64,000 nt of DNA from Paenibacillus sp. Root444D2 (GTDB lineage Bacteria > Bacillota > Bacilli > Paenibacillales > NBRC-103111): NCBI RefSeq assembly GCF_001426375.1, contig NZ_LMEO01000012.1, positions 124,001 through 188,000 of the forward strand. Reading direction: 5' to 3'. Below the pieces are notes generated by a model. The model did no database searches. It had not been told where the DNA came from and saw nothing but the letters and a program-made list of their open reading frames with translations. A program made the position numbers and the translations under genes. The number at the start of each line of letters is the position of its first letter. Position 1 is the first letter of the stretch. Shown piece by piece: positions 53,967 through 61,764 of this stretch.

Positions 53967-54248
53967 CTATTGATTATTGTAAATCGGATTCGAATTAATA
54001 TCATCAAGCAGCTTTTCCGCCGATTCACGATCAAAACTTTGTTTACTCTTAATACTTTCTTGTTCATAGGCGATGTGAATTTTCATCCGATCCAATTCGT
54101 CCACAATTTCCATATGACTGACCCCATGATCTTCACGCAAAATAAGCGCAAAAAAATCAAGTGTCTCTTTGGCCGCTTCGTCATCCGGTCTTGCTTGACT
54201 TACAATATGCATTTGCAACCAGTTAAAAAAGGCGTCTTGCAGTTTCAT
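53967..54248 (-). CDS. Conserved hypothetical protein
   Basis: Small, mostly helical, charged protein (93 aa: MKLQDAFFNWLQMHIVSQAR ... ESAEKLLDDINSNPIYNNQ). It has no signal or membrane segment. The family is not recognised. ATG at 54248 touches the stop of the upstream gene (TAAAATG), so the two are translationally coupled; longer starts inside the neighbour lack a ribosome binding site. Confidence 0.65.
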   Translation of the reverse strand: MKLQDAFFNWLQMHIVSQARPDDEAAKETLDFFALILREDHGVSHMEIVDELDRMKIHIAYEQESIKSKQSFDRESAEKLLDDINSNPIYNNQ

Positions 54249-54249
54249 T

Positions 54250-54681
54250 TTAACGCCCGTCCTCTCTAAGTAAAATAACATCGCAGCCTAATTCCAGCCA
54301 ACGAAGCCATTGATTTTTCCAAATGATTTGATCGGCATCTAAAGCGCTATCATCTAATGATGACACAAAGCCCCAAGCTTCCTCTTGCTTCAGTAGACGA
54401 TCTAGAAAGGCTTCTGCACAATGCGATAAATGAAAAGGATCACCATCAAACACAACAGCCTCAGAATGCGATAAATCAAGTTCTACGAGCTCTGAACCAC
54501 ATATCTCTACATCGTCACTTAACAGCAGACTAGCTTTAAACATTGATAGCAATCTGGGGTGCCTCACATTCGCCAATTCACGGAAAGCTTCCAGCTTTGT
54601 GAGCGGAGAGCAGAGCAAACGATCAGACCCCAACACCAAAGGAGAATAGCCTGCAATCGGAGTTAACCAGTATCGAGTCAT
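54250..54681 (-). CDS. Conserved hypothetical protein
   Basis: Soluble protein (143 aa) starting MTRYWLTPIAGYSPLVLGSDRLL; a mid-part, VELDLSHSEAVVFDGDPFHLSH, suggests an alpha/beta fold. No family is recognised; its position near ylaH, typA and the ylaJ/ylaK pair suggests one of the small yla genes. ATG at 54681 follows AAGGAGGGG, the end of hairpin repeat copy E. It is coupled to the next gene. Confidence 0.65.
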   Translation of the reverse strand: MTRYWLTPIAGYSPLVLGSDRLLCSPLTKLEAFRELANVRHPRLLSMFKASLLLSDDVEICGSELVELDLSHSEAVVFDGDPFHLSHCAEAFLDRLLKQEEAWGFVSSLDDSALDADQIIWKNQWLRWLELGCDVILLREDGR

Positions 54682-54685
54682 TCGC

Positions 54686-54714
54686 CCCTCCTTAGAGCTT
54701 TGCTTTAGCAAAAG
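54686..54714 (-). repeat. Hairpin/Shine-Dalgarno repeat, copy E (before the gene at 54681)
   Basis: On the minus strand TTTTGCTAAAGCAAAGCTC is followed by TAAGGAGGGG. The stem and Shine-Dalgarno match copy D upstream of rsmH, but the CGTAA flank has degenerated. Confidence 0.7.
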
Positions 54715-54728
54715 TAATCATAAATCTA

Positions 54729-55022
54729 TTAAGTGGGTCTATTACCGCTTCTTTTCTCGATAAAATAACGAATGCGAACCAGAAACATTAACGATATGGC
54801 AACAGCTAGGCAGAGCACGATAGGTAGTCCTACAATTTGAAAAACAAGCAGCATAACCGATCCAATGGCCAACAGCACATAGATGATAGCTGTCTTGAGA
54901 ACCGGCAATTTACGCGTCCGGAAAACTTTGTTATACACATAAGACATAAATATAAAGATTAACAGATAAGTGATGTACAGGTGATTTCCAAACCACTCGT
55001 TCAAGGCAGTCAAAACATACAC
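54729..55022 (-). CDS. ylaH: YlaH-family membrane protein
   Basis: Small membrane protein (97 aa) with three hydrophobic segments (LYITYLLIFIFMSYVY, TAIIYVLLAIGSVMLLVF, LPIVLCLAVAISLMFLV), matching the YlaH-like family by topology and by its position next to typA (ylaG). The function is unknown. GTG at 55022 has little room for a ribosome binding site; TTG at 55013 is eight bases after GGAG and is a real alternative. Confidence 0.75.
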   Translation of the reverse strand: MYVLTALNEWFGNHLYITYLLIFIFMSYVYNKVFRTRKLPVLKTAIIYVLLAIGSVMLLVFQIVGLPIVLCLAVAISLMFLVRIRYFIEKRSGNRPT

Positions 55023-55082
55023 TCCATTTCATTCAAAAAGTAAAGTCAATTATCATTATCCCTTAAAATTACAAATAAATGA

Positions 55083-55228
55083 GAAAACCTCTATCGGAGT
55101 CATTCATGGATGAGCGACCGCGTTTAGAGGTAGGTTTTATCGCCATGTAGAAAGATGCTTCGGTATTACCGAAACGAACACTTTCTACTGTGGAAAAGGG
55201 AAATGCGGCACAGAAGCCCACATTTCCC
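55083..55228. repeat. Three consecutive hairpins after typA
   Basis: CCTCTA/TAGAGG (55088-55130, T-run on the minus side); GTAGAAAG...CTTTCTAC enclosing a perfect TTCGGTA-t-TACCGAA (55147-55188); and GGGAAATG/CATTTCCC (55198-55228, followed on the minus side by TTTTCC). The last, nearest the typA stop, probably terminates typA. Confidence 0.7.
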
Positions 55229-55249
55229 ATATTTAGAACAGTTTGTGAA

Positions 55250-57091
55250 TTACACGTTAGCTTCAGCTGTTTTGCGGTGTTTCTCCGCACGCTCGCGCTC
55301 GCTTTTGTTCAAAATCTTTTTACGAATACGGACGGATTTCGGTGTGATTTCACAATATTCATCATCGTTCAAATACTCAAGTGCTTGCTCCAAAGAGTAC
55401 ATGCGAGGAGTTTTCATTTTTACAGTTTCTTCTTTGTTCGCGGAACGGATGTTGTTTACCGCTTTTTCCTTACAGATGTTAACGATGATATCATTGTCGC
55501 GCGTATGCTCACCAACGACCATTCCTTCGTAAACTTCTGTTTGTGGATGAACGAACAGGATACCGCGATCTTCAACAGAAAGGATTCCGTATAAAGTAGA
55601 TACGCCAGATTCACTGGAAACAAGTACGCCCTCATGACGTCCGCCAACACCAGCTCCTTGGTAAGGACCATAGCTGTCAAAAGCATGGTTCATAATACCG
55701 TAGCCGCGAGTTAACGTCAAGAAGTTCGTTCTGTAACCGATCAAACCACGTGCAGGGATTAAGAACTCAAGACGAACGTTACCGCTGCCGTTGTTGATCA
55801 TGTTGACCATCTCGGCTTTACGGGAACCTAAGCTCTCCATAACGGAACCCATGCTGTCTTCTGGAACGTCGATGATTAAACGCTCAATCGGCTCCATTTT
55901 TTGACCGTCGATTTGACGAATGATAACTTCTGGTTTGGATACTTGTAATTCAAAGCCTTCACGGCGCATGTTTTCAATCAAAATACCTAAGTGAAGCTCA
56001 CCGCGGCCAGATACAACGAAAGCATCCGGGCTGTCTGTATCTTCAACGCGCAAACTTACGTCTGTTTCAAGCTCTTTGTAAAGACGCTCGCGAATTTTAC
56101 GGGAAGTTACCCATTTCCCTTCACGTCCTGCGAATGGTGAGTTATTGACGATAAATGTCATTTGCAGCGTTGGCTCATCAATTTTCAAAACTGGCAATGC
56201 TTCCGGATTCGCAGGATCTGCTACCGTTTCACCAATGTTGATATCTTTGATCCCTGCAATGGCAATGATGTCCCCTGCAGCTGCTTCTTCGATCTCAATA
56301 CGTTTCAAGCCTGTGAAACCAAAAAGTTTCTCGATTCTTGCTTGCTTCTGACCGCCTTCACGCGTCATAACAGCAACAGTCTGGCCTTGACGGATTTTAC
56401 CACGGTTCACACGGCCTACGCCGATACGACCCAAGTACTCATTGTAATCCATCAATGTAACAAGGAACTGAAGCGGTTGATCAACATCTTCTGTTGGAGC
56501 TGGGATGTGACTAACAATCGTTTCATAAATAGCTTCCATGTTGTCATCTTGTTTCTCAGCATCAAGACTTGATGTACCTTGTAATGCGGAAGCATATACA
56601 ACGTGGAAATCAAGCTGCTCATCCGTAGCACCTAGCTCAATGAAAAGATCAAGAACTTCGTCAACAACTTCTTGAGGACGAGCGTTCGGACGGTCAATTT
56701 TGTTAACAACTACAACCGGAGAAAGATTGCTTTCTAATGCTTTACGTAGAACGAACTTCGTTTGCGGCATGGTGCCTTCGAAAGCATCAACAACCAGCAA
56801 AACACCGTCTACCATTTTCATGATACGCTCTACTTCACCACCGAAATCGGCATGTCCAGGTGTATCCACAATGTTAATCAGGTAGTCTTTATAATTAATT
56901 GCTGTATTTTTTGCAAGAATGGTAATACCGCGTTCTCTCTCGAGATCGTTGGAGTCCATCGCTCTCTCTTGAACAGCCTCGTTCTCGCGGAAAGTACCGG
57001 ATTGTTGAAGTAATTTATCTACTAGTGTCGTTTTACCGTGGTCAACGTGAGCGATAATTGCAATATTGCGAATTTTGTCTCTTGCGTGCAT
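55250..57091 (-). CDS. typA: Ribosome-associated GTPase TypA/BipA
   Basis: Translational GTPase (613 aa) related to EF-G that acts on 50S assembly and stress or cold adaptation. G motifs: [10 protein letters not shown] (G1), [12 protein letters not shown] (G3), [12 protein letters not shown] (G4) and the switch I RERGITI. Domains II, III and V and the BipA-specific C-terminal domain ([24 protein letters not shown]) follow. ATG at 57091 lies ten bases after GAGAGGG; the frame is open from TTG at 57100. It corresponds to B. subtilis ylaG. Confidence 0.96.
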   Translation of the reverse strand: MHARDKIRNIAIIAHVDHGKTTLVDKLLQQSGTFRENEAVQERAMDSNDLERERGITILAKNTAINYKDYLINIVDTPGHADFGGEVERIMKMVDGVLLVVDAFEGTMPQTKFVLRKALESNLSPVVVVNKIDRPNARPQEVVDEVLDLFIELGATDEQLDFHVVYASALQGTSSLDAEKQDDNMEAIYETIVSHIPAPTEDVDQPLQFLVTLMDYNEYLGRIGVGRVNRGKIRQGQTVAVMTREGGQKQARIEKLFGFTGLKRIEIEEAAAGDIIAIAGIKDINIGETVADPANPEALPVLKIDEPTLQMTFIVNNSPFAGREGKWVTSRKIRERLYKELETDVSLRVEDTDSPDAFVVSGRGELHLGILIENMRREGFELQVSKPEVIIRQIDGQKMEPIERLIIDVPEDSMGSVMESLGSRKAEMVNMINNGSGNVRLEFLIPARGLIGYRTNFLTLTRGYGIMNHAFDSYGPYQGAGVGGRHEGVLVSSESGVSTLYGILSVEDRGILFVHPQTEVYEGMVVGEHTRDNDIIVNICKEKAVNNIRSANKEETVKMKTPRMYSLEQALEYLNDDEYCEITPKSVRIRKKILNKSERERAEKHRKTAEANV

Positions 57092-57140
57092 GAATGTCAA
57101 ACCCTCTCTACCCTATAATTTTCGTCTCTGTTCATAAAAC

Positions 57141-57167
57141 AAGCGTCGGACGAAAGCGCCGACGCTT
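57141..57167. terminator. Terminator-like hairpin upstream of typA
   Basis: AAGCGTCGG/CCGACGCTT forms a strong stem. On the minus strand it is followed by GTTTTATG, so it probably ends the membrane-protein transcript before typA. Confidence 0.7.
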
Positions 57168-57255
57168 GACATTTACACTTATTATACGCAGTTTCTCGAC
57201 ATTATGCAAGGTAAATGCCGCTCAACATAAAACTTTTACAAGTATATGCCTGAAA

Positions 57256-57738
57256 TTACCACACATTTCGCTTGCGGAAAATCATGACAAGTCCAGCTAC
57301 CACAAGGATCAAAGCGATTACATAGATCCCTAAATGAATTAGTAGAGTTAACCCGAAACATACAGTTGAAATGATTCCCAGCACCATTGCACCTATCAAA
57401 ACACCGCGATCACTTCCACGATCGAACAGATGCATCTCATATAATCCGATGGCTACACCAAGAATGAATCCCGGCCATAGATAGCTCATTGAACCCCAAC
57501 CAAATATATTGCAGTAAAAGAACATTAGTGCATAAGTCGTTAATATACCTCCAGGTACAAGAACGCCTGCGGGCAGTGACCGATTAAAAAAGAATACGTG
57601 GAACAGCAGCCCAGGAATAAGTAAAACTAGCGGCCAGAAAAACGAAAGAAGAACATGGAAAAAACCTAATTTACCGAGAAGCAATAGGGCGGCCAGGCCA
57701 ATTAACAGGATACCAATGGAGTAGCTATTTCTAGCCAT
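57256..57738 (-). CDS. Polytopic membrane protein of unknown function
   Basis: Integral membrane protein (160 aa) with five to six hydrophobic segments and very short loops (MARNSYSIGILLIGLAALLLL at the start, VIFRKRNVW-like end). The pattern resembles the N-terminal membrane part of LiaF/DUF5668-type proteins, but I cannot name a family with confidence. ATG follows AGGAGGGG. It is an isolated gene bounded by a hairpin and the palindrome-rich region upstream. Confidence 0.75.
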   Translation of the reverse strand: MARNSYSIGILLIGLAALLLLGKLGFFHVLLSFFWPLVLLIPGLLFHVFFFNRSLPAGVLVPGGILTTYALMFFYCNIFGWGSMSYLWPGFILGVAIGLYEMHLFDRGSDRGVLIGAMVLGIISTVCFGLTLLIHLGIYVIALILVVAGLVMIFRKRNVW

Positions 57739-57870
57739 TCAAATCCCCTCCTAATTCACTTATCAATAAGGGATCAACTTCGACACCCTTCAACAAATAG
57801 TTTATCGTACCTGGCTAGAAATTGCTAGGTGTTTGGCGCTACTATCGGCCTCGCCGTTTAGCCTCCAGCA

Positions 57871-58102
57871 ATGCGTCCGGCGACGCATGTTCGCCGCTGG
57901 TGGTGAGGGCGGAGCGCTGCAGCAGGCGAACGCCCTAGCCCAACAGACCGAGCGGCAGAGCTAAGCGCCGCCATCAGCAGGTACTTGCTGATGGGAGTCA
58001 ATCGCTTCTGCGCGGCAGAAGCGAAGATGAAGGCTTCCCAGATGCTCTAGCGAGAGCATCCGGCTGCATGTAAGCTTAGCAAGCTGCTGAAGCTTGCTGA
58101 GG
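57871..58102. repeat. Palindrome-rich GC-rich segment
   Basis: Perfect or near-perfect inverted repeats follow one another: ATGCGTC/GACGCAT (57871-57888); GTTCGCC/GGCGAAC enclosing AGGGCG/CGCCCT (57889-57936); CCATCAGCA/TGCTGATGG (57971-57994); TCGCTTCTGC/GCAGAAGCGA (58002-58024); GATGCTCT/AGAGCATC (58041-58060); and GCTTAGCAAGCT/AGCTTGCTGAGGC (58074-58102). The arms differ in sequence. Confidence 0.85.
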
Positions 58103-58335
58103 CCCTGTCTGTCCGTGATCTGATACACCGGTGAACAAGGAATCAGGAAGCCGGAAGTCGAGCTGCCGATGACCCGCTTCTCGGCCCCCTCTTCGCTGCC
58201 GGCTGTGAGCACTTCAGTCTTGGCTATAAAAACGCCAGACTTATCCACAGATAGCTTTGCTGAATATTCACTAAGGATAAGGTGAATTGAAAGCGATAGC
58301 CACAGCCCGCTTAACGATGCGAATCGCAAAAGCAC
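57961..58335 (-). CDS. Doubtful hypothetical ORF across the palindromes
   Basis: An open frame of 124 codons starts at GTG 58335 (AAGGTGA directly adjacent; TTG two codons later is better spaced). The first half reads like a protein (LSLSIHLILSEYSAKLSVDKSGVFIAK ... GSSTSGFLIPCSPVYQI). The second half is made of the inverted repeats listed above. I recognise no family. It may be a small real gene expanded by palindromes, a decayed gene or chance. Confidence 0.3.
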   Translation of the reverse strand: MLLRFASLSGLWLSLSIHLILSEYSAKLSVDKSGVFIAKTEVLTAGSEEGAEKRVIGSSTSGFLIPCSPVYQITDRQGLSKLQQLAKLTCSRMLSLEHLGSLHLRFCRAEAIDSHQQVPADGGA

Positions 58336-58464
58336 TCACCTTACCAAGAGCGATGGACATCGCTTTACTTGCGTTCAAATTCTTCAGCATGGGCATACTA
58401 CTACGCGTGCAGCCCGTTTTCCCCCTGTCAAACAGGTTTGCTTATGGACAACTTGGGAGGTAAC

Positions 58465-59670
58465 ATGAAACCGTTATTTGTAGATAATAAAAAGAAAAAA
58501 CCGCTTTGGACCAAAGCTTTCCTGATTACATCTTTATCCAATTTACTGCTTTTCTTTAGTTTTCAAATGCTCATTCCAACGATCCCTACACATGTGTCGC
58601 AATTAGGCGGAAATGATATTCAAGTCGGTCTCGTCATTGGCATTTTCACGATTTCTTCACTGCTAACCCGCCCTTTTGCTGGGCGAGCGCTAGATTTGTT
58701 TGGAAGAAAACATGTGCTTTTGGTTGGACTCGCGATTTGCGCGCTGACTATTGCCGGATATTCCTATATGGCTGCTGTTACGCTTATTCTTACTGCACGC
58801 TTTGTTCATGGGATCGGTTGGGGGATGTCCACAACCTCCTTAGGCACTGTTATAGCCGACATTATTCCAGCGGAGCGCCGCGGAGAAGGAATGGGCTATT
58901 ACGGGTTGTCCAATACATTCGCTATGGCACTTGCACCGCTTACAGGCTTATGGTTGATGCAAACCTATGGCTTCCCCCGCGTACTTTTAATCTCAACATT
59001 GTTAGCACTGCTTTCCTTGTTAAGTTCTCTTTTTATTACCTATACCAAACCGTTGCCTCTCGAAAAGTCGGCCCAAAGGCCAAAGCTTATGGATCGTTTA
59101 TGGGAACGAAGCGCAATGCTTCCCTCCGGTTTATTGCTATGTACAGCAATTTGTTATGGAGGAATTGTGACCTTTATTACGCTGTTCGGCCACGAAGCCG
59201 GCATTTCGAATGTCGGTTGGTTCTTCCTTTGTAATGCCTCCATGGTGCTAATTGTTAGACCTATAACCGGCATGTTGTTTGATCGAAAAGGACCCGAATG
59301 GGTGCTCCTGCCCGGCGCTCTATTTACCCTTGCAGGACTCTTGCTTCTTTCTTATGCTCACTCAGAAGCTAGCTTAGCCGCAGCAGCGATATGCTATGGC
59401 ATAGGGTTCGGATCCTTGCAGCCGGCGCTGCAGGCTTGGACCATTGCACGTGCTGCTCCAAATCGCCGCGGTGCAGCCAACGGAACCTTCTTCTCCGCCA
59501 ATGATCTCGGTATTGGGTTAGGAGCGATGGTTTTGGGAGCTCTCGCTAACATAAGCGGGAGTTATGCACTGATGTACCGTTATTCAACAGTGCTTATTCT
59601 TGTTTTCATCCTTATTTATGGATGGTGCTTTTGGCAAGCTCGACGAGGCGTTCAGATGGCACAGCATTAA
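58465..59670 (+). CDS. Major facilitator superfamily transporter
   Basis: MFS protein (401 aa) with twelve predicted membrane segments. Motif A is visible in the loop after segment 2 (RPFAGRALDLFGRK), with a second-half counterpart (RPITGMLFDRKGPEW). The family resembles YfkF/multidrug or sugar exporters of Firmicutes; the substrate cannot be set. The frame opens at 58369, but ATG at 58465 follows GGGAGG at five bases and begins just before the first helix. It is divergent from the doubtful ORF upstream and convergent with terC. Confidence 0.9.
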   Translation: MKPLFVDNKKKKPLWTKAFLITSLSNLLLFFSFQMLIPTIPTHVSQLGGNDIQVGLVIGIFTISSLLTRPFAGRALDLFGRKHVLLVGLAICALTIAGYSYMAAVTLILTARFVHGIGWGMSTTSLGTVIADIIPAERRGEGMGYYGLSNTFAMALAPLTGLWLMQTYGFPRVLLISTLLALLSLLSSLFITYTKPLPLEKSAQRPKLMDRLWERSAMLPSGLLLCTAICYGGIVTFITLFGHEAGISNVGWFFLCNASMVLIVRPITGMLFDRKGPEWVLLPGALFTLAGLLLLSYAHSEASLAAAAICYGIGFGSLQPALQAWTIARAAPNRRGAANGTFFSANDLGIGLGAMVLGALANISGSYALMYRYSTVLILVFILIYGWCFWQARRGVQMAQH

Positions 59671-59724
59671 CTTGAATATCGTACTTTATCGGACATTTGG
59701 AAAAAAGTTTCAATTTCTAACATG

Positions 59725-59767
59725 AAAAAACAAACCGCTTCGCTGATAACTTCAGCTTGGCGGTTTT
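59725..59767. terminator. Bidirectional terminator between MFS gene and terC
   Basis: AACCGC/GCGGTT with an inner GCTGA/TCAGC stem, flanked by an A-run and a T-run. It serves the convergent genes on either side. Confidence 0.8.
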
Positions 59768-59776
59768 CCAAATCCT

Positions 59777-60457
59777 CTATTCATTTCTTGCATTGAATTG
59801 CAGCAATCGTACCCATTTCACGGTTAAGCCGATCATAATAACGAGAGAAGCCGCCACAATAGGGATCCATACATGCAGCGATTCATAATCATGCAGCAGC
59901 CAATCAATCATTTTCTCATCTTTAACGAACATTTCCCCCGCTGTATATCCGAGAATGCCTGCCCCCATAAATACAAGAATTGGAAATTTATGCAGCAGAT
60001 CCATCACTAGTGAACTTCCCCAAATAATGATGGGGATACTGAGCCCTATACCTAGAATGATGACTGTATTGTTCCCATTCCCTTTAGCCGCAATCGCAAG
60101 AACATTATCCAAACTCATAACGAAATCCGCTACAACAATCGTCCATATCGCTCTACCAAGCGTAGAGGCTTCCTTCACATTTGCATGGCTGTCATCATCC
60201 GTAAGCAGTTTTATGGCAATCCAGAATAGCAGAATAGATCCCCCTGCTTGTATATATGGGATATCGAGCAGGCTTACAGCAACTAAAGTCAGGACCAATC
60301 GCAATGCAATAGCGCCGAAAGCTCCCCACCATATCGCAAGCTTACGCTGGGCAATCGGCAAATTTTTGCTCGCCAACGCAATGACGACGGCATTGTCACC
60401 GCTAAGCACAATATTGATCAACATAATTTGTAAAAACAAAATGAGCGCATCAATCAT
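59777..60457 (-). CDS. TerC-family membrane protein (YjbE/YkoY-like metal exporter)
   Basis: Integral membrane protein (226 aa, seven hydrophobic segments) of the TerC family. The paired acidic motifs LSGDNAVVIALA (segment 1) and MSLDNVLAIAAKG (segment 4) are the metal-coordinating signature. Close relatives in Bacillus export Mn2+, supplying exoenzymes, so manganese efflux is the best guess. No yybP-ykoY manganese riboswitch is visible in the short upstream region. ATG follows TTGGGAGG. Confidence 0.88.
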   Translation of the reverse strand: MIDALILFLQIMLINIVLSGDNAVVIALASKNLPIAQRKLAIWWGAFGAIALRLVLTLVAVSLLDIPYIQAGGSILLFWIAIKLLTDDDSHANVKEASTLGRAIWTIVVADFVMSLDNVLAIAAKGNGNNTVIILGIGLSIPIIIWGSSLVMDLLHKFPILVFMGAGILGYTAGEMFVKDEKMIDWLLHDYESLHVWIPIVAASLVIMIGLTVKWVRLLQFNARNE

Positions 60458-60538
60458 GCTTTACAACCTCCCAAGATGCATGGCAAGCAGGTGGCGATGT
60501 CTGCGATCTTAGCGGCGAATAGGCTAGAAGTGGAGAGA

Positions 60539-60557
60539 CTTTGAGCTACGCTCAAAG
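60539..60557. other. Perfect hairpin between thiI and terC
   Basis: CTTTGAGC-tac-GCTCAAAG lies 5 bp past the thiI stop. There is no T-run, so it is not a classical terminator. It could block exonucleases or be another palindrome of the kind seen at 57.9-58.1 kb. The terC leader lies to its left. Confidence 0.5.
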
Positions 60558-60561
60558 ATCC

Positions 60562-61764
60562 CTATATTAAGTCCGACACCTTCTTCATTTGTCCATGAAC
60601 AATTTCAATGGTTTCTGTTTGTAAGACAGCTTTCTCAATTAATTCAGATAAGAAGTCCATGCTCATTTCGATTTTCTCAACCATACGCAGGTTAGGATTG
60701 GTACTTGGGGATGGAGGAAGAAATAAGGAACAGCAATCCTCATAAGGCAAAATCGAGATCGGGAAAGTGCCTATGGATTCGGCTATTCGAATAATCTCTT
60801 GCTTGTCCATCATCATGAGCGGCTGTAGAAGCGGCAGCGTTACAACACGCCCTATGACATTTAGGCTTGGCAGTGTTTGACTAGCAACCTGACCTAAGCT
60901 TTCACCGGTCACTAACGCACTTATACCTTCTCGGTCTGCAATCTGTTCAGCAATGCGATACATCGCCCTTCGTATAAGCGTTACTAATAAATTATCTTGA
61001 TACTCACGGTGGATAGATGTCTGTACTTCCGTAAATGGAACCAAATGAAGCTTCAATGAATCCGTGTAAGCAGATAGTTGGTGTGCCAGTTCAATCACTT
61101 TATCCTTCGCACGCTCGCTTGTGTAAGGATAACTATGAAAGTGAATCGCCTCGATGGAAAGTCCCTTGCGCATCGCTAACCAACCGGCAACCGGACTATC
61201 AATTCCCCCAGATAGCATCAGCAGCGCTTTACCACTCGTTCCAGACGGGAATCCTCCTGCCCCCTCAATAACCTCTACATACATGAGTACTTGCTCTTCG
61301 CGAATCTCCACCCGCAGCTCAACCTCTGGATTATGAACATCCACTTGAAGACCCAGTGAAGCTTGGAGCACATAGCCTCCAACCAAATAATTCATTCGCT
61401 GTGAATCAATTGGAAATGATTTGTTCACTCTGCGAACGGTAACTTTAAAGGTTGCAGGTTGTTTAGGCAAAGCCTGCATCATACGCAGCGCCATCTCTTG
61501 AATGGCTTCGACCTCCATAGGTGCATGATAGGCAGGACTAAACGACGCAAGTCCAAAAACGCGCTGCAAAGCTGCTGAAGCTTCTTCATAAGCTGCTCCC
61601 CCTAGCTCCACATATACGCGTCCAAACTCGGGAATATACCTTAAATCAGGAAATGAACCTAAAACTTTACGAATTTGAGTCATGACGCTTCTCTCAAAAC
61701 GCTTACGATTTTTCCCTTTGAGCATCATCTCGCCAAAGCGCAAAATTAAACAATCCGGTTTCAT
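60562..61764 (-). CDS. thiI: tRNA 4-thiouridine synthase
   Basis: ThiI (400 aa) makes s4U8 in tRNA and can supply sulfur for thiazole. An N-terminal ferredoxin-like plus THUMP domain (about 1-165) is followed by the PP-loop pyrophosphatase domain with LLMLSGGIDSPVAGW. It lacks the C-terminal rhodanese domain of E. coli ThiI, as in Bacillus, where a partner NifS-type desulfurase hands over sulfur directly. A CC pair (PYEDCCSLF) is noteworthy. Its ATG overlaps the desulfurase stop by 4 bp. Confidence 0.96.
   Translation of the reverse strand: MKPDCLILRFGEMMLKGKNRKRFERSVMTQIRKVLGSFPDLRYIPEFGRVYVELGGAAYEEASAALQRVFGLASFSPAYHAPMEVEAIQEMALRMMQALPKQPATFKVTVRRVNKSFPIDSQRMNYLVGGYVLQASLGLQVDVHNPEVELRVEIREEQVLMYVEVIEGAGGFPSGTSGKALLMLSGGIDSPVAGWLAMRKGLSIEAIHFHSYPYTSERAKDKVIELAHQLSAYTDSLKLHLVPFTEVQTSIHREYQDNLLVTLIRRAMYRIAEQIADREGISALVTGESLGQVASQTLPSLNVIGRVVTLPLLQPLMMMDKQEIIRIAESIGTFPISILPYEDCCSLFLPPSPSTNPNLRMVEKIEMSMDFLSELIEKAVLQTETIEIVHGQMKKVSDLI

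Noticed and set aside
55069-55290. 73-codon frame overlapping the end of typA
   Set aside because: No ribosome binding site was found and most of the frame consists of hairpin arms, so it is reported only as part of the repeat block, not as a gene.
60458-60561. yybP-ykoY manganese riboswitch upstream of the TerC gene
   Set aside because: The region is only about 100 bp and lacks the conserved internal-loop sequences of that riboswitch; only a simple CTTTGAGC/GCTCAAAG hairpin is present.
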